Below are positions 4,009 through 6,656 of a stretch of DNA of 6,656 nt, one piece after another. A program made the translations under genes and the position numbers. Source of the stretch: CAZAAW01 sp964483325 (GTDB lineage: Bacteria > Pseudomonadota > Alphaproteobacteria > Rhizobiales > Kaistiaceae); contig CAZAAW010000055.1 in the NCBI GenBank assembly GCA_964483325.1, forward strand, positions 1 to 6,656. The letters are read 5' to 3'. The notes under the pieces are model-generated. The model ran no database searches and was not told the origin of the DNA. It saw only the letters and a program-made list of their open reading frames with translations. Within the stretch, counting starts at the first letter, position 1. Every line of letters begins with the position of its first letter.

Positions 4009-5952
4009 CTACGGGCGGATCAGCGCTGCCAGCGTCTCGAGGCGGTCGGCCTCGGCCGGCGGCTTGTCCCACCTGAGGCGGGCGATGCGCGGAAAGCGCA
4101 TGGCGACGCCCGAACGGTGCCGCGCCGAGCGGTTCAGCCCCTCGAAGGCCACCTCCAGCACCAGGCCGGTGGCGGCGTCATGCACCACCTCGCGCACCGG
4201 GCCGAAGCGATTGACCGTGTTGTTGCGCACGAAGCGGTCGATTTCGATCAGCTCCTCGTCGGTGAAGCCGAAATAGGCTTTTCCCACCGGCACCAGTTCG
4301 TCGCCGTTCGGGCCGTCCGCCCAGACGCCGAACGTGTAGTCGGAATAGTAGGAGGAGCGCTTGCCGTGGCCGCGCTGGGCATACATCAGCACCGCGTCGA
4401 TGGTGTGCGGGTCGCGCTTCCACTTGAACCACGGCCCTTTCGGGCGGCCGGGCTCGTAGACCGAATCCCAGCGCTTCAGCATCAGCCCCTCGATCACCGG
4501 ATCGGGCGGCGCGCCGCGCAGCGCCGCCAGCTCCTCGCCAGAAGCGAAAGGCAGCAGCGGCGAGATGTCGAGCCGGCCGGAGCGCGAGTTCGCCACGAAG
4601 GCTTCCAGGCGCCTGCGGCGCTCGCGGAAGGGGAGGGGCCGCAGGTCGTCGCCGCCCTCGACGAGCAGGTCGTAGGCGCGGATGAAGGCCGGGTATTGCT
4701 GCATGTGCTTCGCCGACACCGCCTTGCGGTTCAGCCGCTGCTGCAGCTCGCCGAAGCTGCCGACGCGGAAGCCGTTCTCCGCCGGCCAGCCGACCAGCAG
4801 CTCGCCGTCGATTGCGGCGTCGCGGTCGAGATGGCCGACGAGGTCGGGAAAGGCGCCGGAAATGTCGTCGCCGGAGCGGCTGTAGAGCTTGCGCGCCCCG
4901 CGCTCCAGCACCGCCTGGACGCGGATGCCGTCCCATTTCCACTCGGCGGCATAGGCATCGGGGGTGATGAGCGCCAGCTCGCGGTCCTCGATGGCATGCG
5001 ACAGCATCACCGGCCGGAACGGCGCCGCAGCAGCCGACACCGGCTTCTCCGCTCGCCCCTCCAGCCAGGCGAAGAGCGATGTGTAGGGCGGGCGAAGGCC
5101 ATGCCACAGCTCCTCGATCTCGTTGACCGGCATGCCGCCGAGATCGGCCACCGCCTGCTTGGCAAGCCGCGCCGAAACGCCGACCCGCAGCCCGCCGGCG
5201 ACAAGCTTGATCAGCCCCCAGCGCCCGGTGGCGTCGAGTTCGTCGAGCCACGCCTCGACAAGCCGCGGCCCGTCGGCGCGCGAGGCAAGCTGCAACCGCT
5301 CGACGATCTCCGCCAGGGTGGGGTCGTGCGGGCGGATGGTCTGAGCCGGCCGCTCATGACGGTCTGGTCGCAGGTTTGCTGTTTCCCTGGCAGGGGAAGC
5401 GAAGGCGACGGTGCGGCTGCCAATGTCGGCGCTGACGGGATCGGCGTCGGCGCGCCCACCCTGTCCCTCCCCCGGGGCGGGGGAGGGAACGCTCTCTGAG
5501 GGTTGCGCCTGATCTTCGAGGGCAGCATCCGGAGCGACATCTCCAGCCGCAGTAGGGGCTTCAAGAAGAGGCGTCTCCCTCCCCCGGCGGGGGAGGGCTA
5601 GGGTGGGGGGAACGCCGGTTCCGGAAGAGTCACTGACACCGGTGTCGCGCGCATCGCCCCAGCGCCCGCTGCCGCCCGCCTTCGGCGGCCAGGCCAGCGC
5701 GATCGTCTCCGCCAGATCGCCGACATAGTCGTAGGAATAGGCGAACAGCACCTCGTCGAGGCGCTCGATCATCAGGTCGCGCAGCATCGCCGGCTTGACG
5801 CTGGCAATGGCGAGGTCGCCGGTCAGCGTCGCCAGCGCATAGCCGCGGTCCGGGTCGGGCGTCTCACGGAAATAGTCCGTCATCAGCCGCAGCTTGACAT
5901 TGCGCTGCGGCGTCAGGACGAGGCGGTCGAGCAGCGCGGCGAAGCGCTTCAT
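4009..5952 (-). CDS. ATP-dependent DNA ligase of the exonuclease-associated family, with long inserted linker
   Basis: It seals nicked DNA through a ligase-adenylate intermediate and belongs to the bacterial ATP-dependent ligases paired with an MBL-fold exonuclease, thought to act in DNA repair. It has 647 residues; members I recall have about 530-560. Residues 1-89 and about 210-300 form the N-terminal DNA-binding domain (LLDRLVLTPQRNVKLRLMTD; GRWGLIKLVAGGLRVGVSAR). The adenylation domain has motif I KWDGIR with nucleophile Lys339, motif III IDGE (381-384), IIIa AYDLL (426-430), IV EGLMLK (488-493) and V WFKWK (508-512). The OB domain follows (VGKAYFGF, LEVAFEGLNRS, MRFPRIARLRWDK). Residues about 91-209 are a low-complexity, Pro/Ala/Gly-rich linker that includes two palindromic repeats. 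The start MKRFAALLDR is where homology begins, 13 nt after the exonuclease stop. The catalytic parts look intact, so the enzyme is probably active. Confidence 0.95.
   Translation of the reverse strand: MKRFAALLDRLVLTPQRNVKLRLMTDYFRETPDPDRGYALATLTGDLAIASVKPAMLRDLMIERLDEVLFAYSYDYVGDLAETIALAWPPKAGGSGRWGDARDTGVSDSSGTGVPPTLALPRRGRETPLLEAPTAAGDVAPDAALEDQAQPSESVPSPAPGEGQGGRADADPVSADIGSRTVAFASPARETANLRPDRHERPAQTIRPHDPTLAEIVERLQLASRADGPRLVEAWLDELDATGRWGLIKLVAGGLRVGVSARLAKQAVADLGGMPVNEIEELWHGLRPPYTSLFAWLEGRAEKPVSAAAAPFRPVMLSHAIEDRELALITPDAYAAEWKWDGIRVQAVLERGARKLYSRSGDDISGAFPDLVGHLDRDAAIDGELLVGWPAENGFRVGSFGELQQRLNRKAVSAKHMQQYPAFIRAYDLLVEGGDDLRPLPFRERRRRLEAFVANSRSGRLDISPLLPFASGEELAALRGAPPDPVIEGLMLKRWDSVYEPGRPKGPWFKWKRDPHTIDAVLMYAQRGHGKRSSYYSDYTFGVWADGPNGDELVPVGKAYFGFTDEELIEIDRFVRNNTVNRFGPVREVVHDAATGLVLEVAFEGLNRSARHRSGVAMRFPRIARLRWDKPPAEADRLETLAALIRP
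5450..5492. repeat. GC palindrome within the ligase linker (copy 1)
   Basis: Bases 5464-5473 (tccctccccc) pair with 5479-5488 (gggggaggga) as a 10-bp stem around ggggc, flanked on the left by cgcgcccaccctg. On the minus strand it encodes roughly SVPSPAPGEGQGGRA (ligase residues 154-168). The flanks match copy 2 when one of them is reverse-complemented, so the two copies are in inverted orientation. Confidence 0.75.
5571..5616. repeat. GC palindrome within the ligase linker (copy 2)
   Basis: Bases 5577-5585 (ccctccccc) pair with 5589-5597 (gggggaggg) around a ggc loop, followed by ctagggtgggggg. On the minus strand it encodes about GVPPTLALPRRGRETP (ligase residues 113-128). This peptide string is what such rhizobial intergenic palindromes give when translated, so I read it as a repeat inserted in frame and not as a protein domain. 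Confidence 0.75.
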
Positions 5953-5965
5953 CGTTTGCGGGCTT

Positions 5966-6656
5966 TCATGCCGCCTCGCCCTCCTCTTCCTCGTAGCCGA
6001 CGAGATGCAGCGGCCGCGCCGCGATGCCCTGCAATGCGCACCAGCGCACCAGCGCCTCCTCGCGGCCATGCGTCACCCATACCTCGCCGGCGCCGGTGGC
6101 GTGGATCGTGTCGCAGAGCTCGTCCCAGTCGGCATGGTCGGAGAGGATCAGCGGCAGCTCGACGCCGCCCTGCTTGGCGCGCTGGCGGATGCGCATCCAG
6201 CCGGAGGCGAAGGCGACGACCGGATCGCTGAAGCGCCGCGACCAGCGGTCGTTGAAGGAGCCCGGCGGGCCGATGACGATGGCGCCGGCAAAGGCCGATT
6301 TCGGCAGGGCGTCGTTGGTGGCGTGCTCCAGCGGGCCGAGATCGACGCCGAGCTCCTCATAGAGGTCGCACAGCGCCTCCAGCGCGCCGTGGATATAGAT
6401 CGGCTTGTCGTAGCCGGCCTGGCGCAGCAGCTTCATCACCCGCTGCGCCTTGCCGAGCGCATAGGCGCCGACCAGATGCGTCCGTTCCGGGAACTGCTGC
6501 AGCGAGGCGAGCAGCCGGCCGATCTCCGCCGCCGCGTCGGGATGGCGGAACACCGGCAGGCCGAAGGTCGCCTCGGTGATGAAGACGTCGCAGGGCACCA
6601 CCTCGAAGGGCAGGCAGGTCGGGTCGGCGCGGCGCTTGTAGTCGCCGGAGGCGACG
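5966..6656 (-). CDS. Ligase-associated DNA exonuclease, MBL/beta-CASP fold (5' end outside window)
   Basis: The frame is open through the window edge; 229 C-terminal residues of a protein normally about 330-340 long are visible. It matches the ligase-associated exonuclease family, metallo-beta-lactamase/beta-CASP nucleases predicted to trim DNA ends before joining by the partner ligase. The visible part begins VASGDYKRRADPTCLPFE, containing the metal-binding Asp of MBL motif 4 (SGDYK). Then come beta-CASP motif A (ITEATFGLPVF, acidic Glu), the YALGKAQR segment, motif B (LSDHADWDEL, His) and the motif C region (VWVTHGREE). The HxHxDH metal site lies outside the window. The C-terminus is acidic (YEEEEGEAA). 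It ends 13 nt before the ligase start, so the two are very probably one transcript. A GTG at 6599-6601 is internal, because conserved residues continue upstream of it. Confidence 0.94.
   Translation of the reverse strand, partial: VASGDYKRRADPTCLPFEVVPCDVFITEATFGLPVFRHPDAAAEIGRLLASLQQFPERTHLVGAYALGKAQRVMKLLRQAGYDKPIYIHGALEALCDLYEELGVDLGPLEHATNDALPKSAFAGAIVIGPPGSFNDRWSRRFSDPVVAFASGWMRIRQRAKQGGVELPLILSDHADWDELCDTIHATGAGEVWVTHGREEALVRWCALQGIAARPLHLVGYEEEEGEAA

Noticed and set aside
2388..5499. Overlapping 562- and 501-codon open frames on the plus strand opposite engB and the ligase
   Set aside because: Composition is that of antisense shadows (Arg/Ala/Gly/His-rich), they overlap each other, and they cross palindromic repeats. 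No family features were recognised.
5450..5616. CRISPR-like repeat pair
   Set aside because: There are only two copies, inverted relative to each other and inside a coding gene, without regular spacers or cas genes.
5953..6069. Longer ligase start adding 39 residues upstream
   Set aside because: The extension overlaps the exonuclease coding region and is arginine/cysteine-rich with no homology, while the family's N-terminus begins at MKRFAALLD.
6599..6601. GTG start making the exonuclease a complete 211-residue gene
   Set aside because: The conserved segment SGDYKRRADPTC lies upstream in the same open frame, so the gene is truncated by the window edge.

Overview
This GC-rich window reads as the chromosome of an alphaproteobacterium, probably of the Hyphomicrobiales (rhizobial group). 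The main evidence is the block DUF2948 – hisD – UPF0262 – low-molecular-weight-phosphatase-like gene, because the DUF2948 and UPF0262 families are essentially alphaproteobacterial. The intergenic GC-rich palindromes are also typical of that group. Every complete gene lies on the minus strand, so the biological reading order is right to left.

Right to left: (1) 6656-5966 is the C-terminal two-thirds of a ligase-associated DNA exonuclease (metallo-beta-lactamase/beta-CASP), cut by the window edge. (2) 5952-4009 is its partner, an ATP-dependent DNA ligase with all nucleotidyltransferase motifs but an unusually long linker of about 110 residues. Two inverted GC palindromes are read in frame within that linker. 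(3) 4008-3907 is a palindromic repeat that abuts the ligase stop codon. (4) 3884-3237 is engB (yihA/ysxC), an essential ribosome-assembly GTPase, probably starting at TTG behind a strong Shine-Dalgarno. (5) 3236-3014 is the longest non-coding stretch and contains an 87-bp multi-hairpin repeat (3095-3181). (6) 3013-182 is a compact run of DUF2948, hisD, UPF0262 and a CX5R phosphatase-like gene with gaps of 45, 7 and 2 nt, which is probably one operon. (7) 181-79 is a short non-coding stretch with a perfect 9-bp hairpin. (8) 78-1 (plus strand) is the tail of what looks like an IS110-type transposase.

Functionally the window combines DNA end processing and joining (exonuclease and ligase), 50S ribosome assembly (EngB) and the last step of histidine synthesis (HisD), with conserved neighbours of unknown role. 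From memory of rhizobial genomes, engB usually follows yidC, DUF2948 usually follows murA, the phosphatase is usually followed by infA, and the ligase by a DEXH helicase. None of those neighbours is here, and each altered junction carries a palindromic repeat or IS remnant, which suggests repeat-associated rearrangement. I see no defence system, CRISPR array, RNA gene or clearly new system. The most notable item is the repeat-derived insertion inside the ligase coding sequence.
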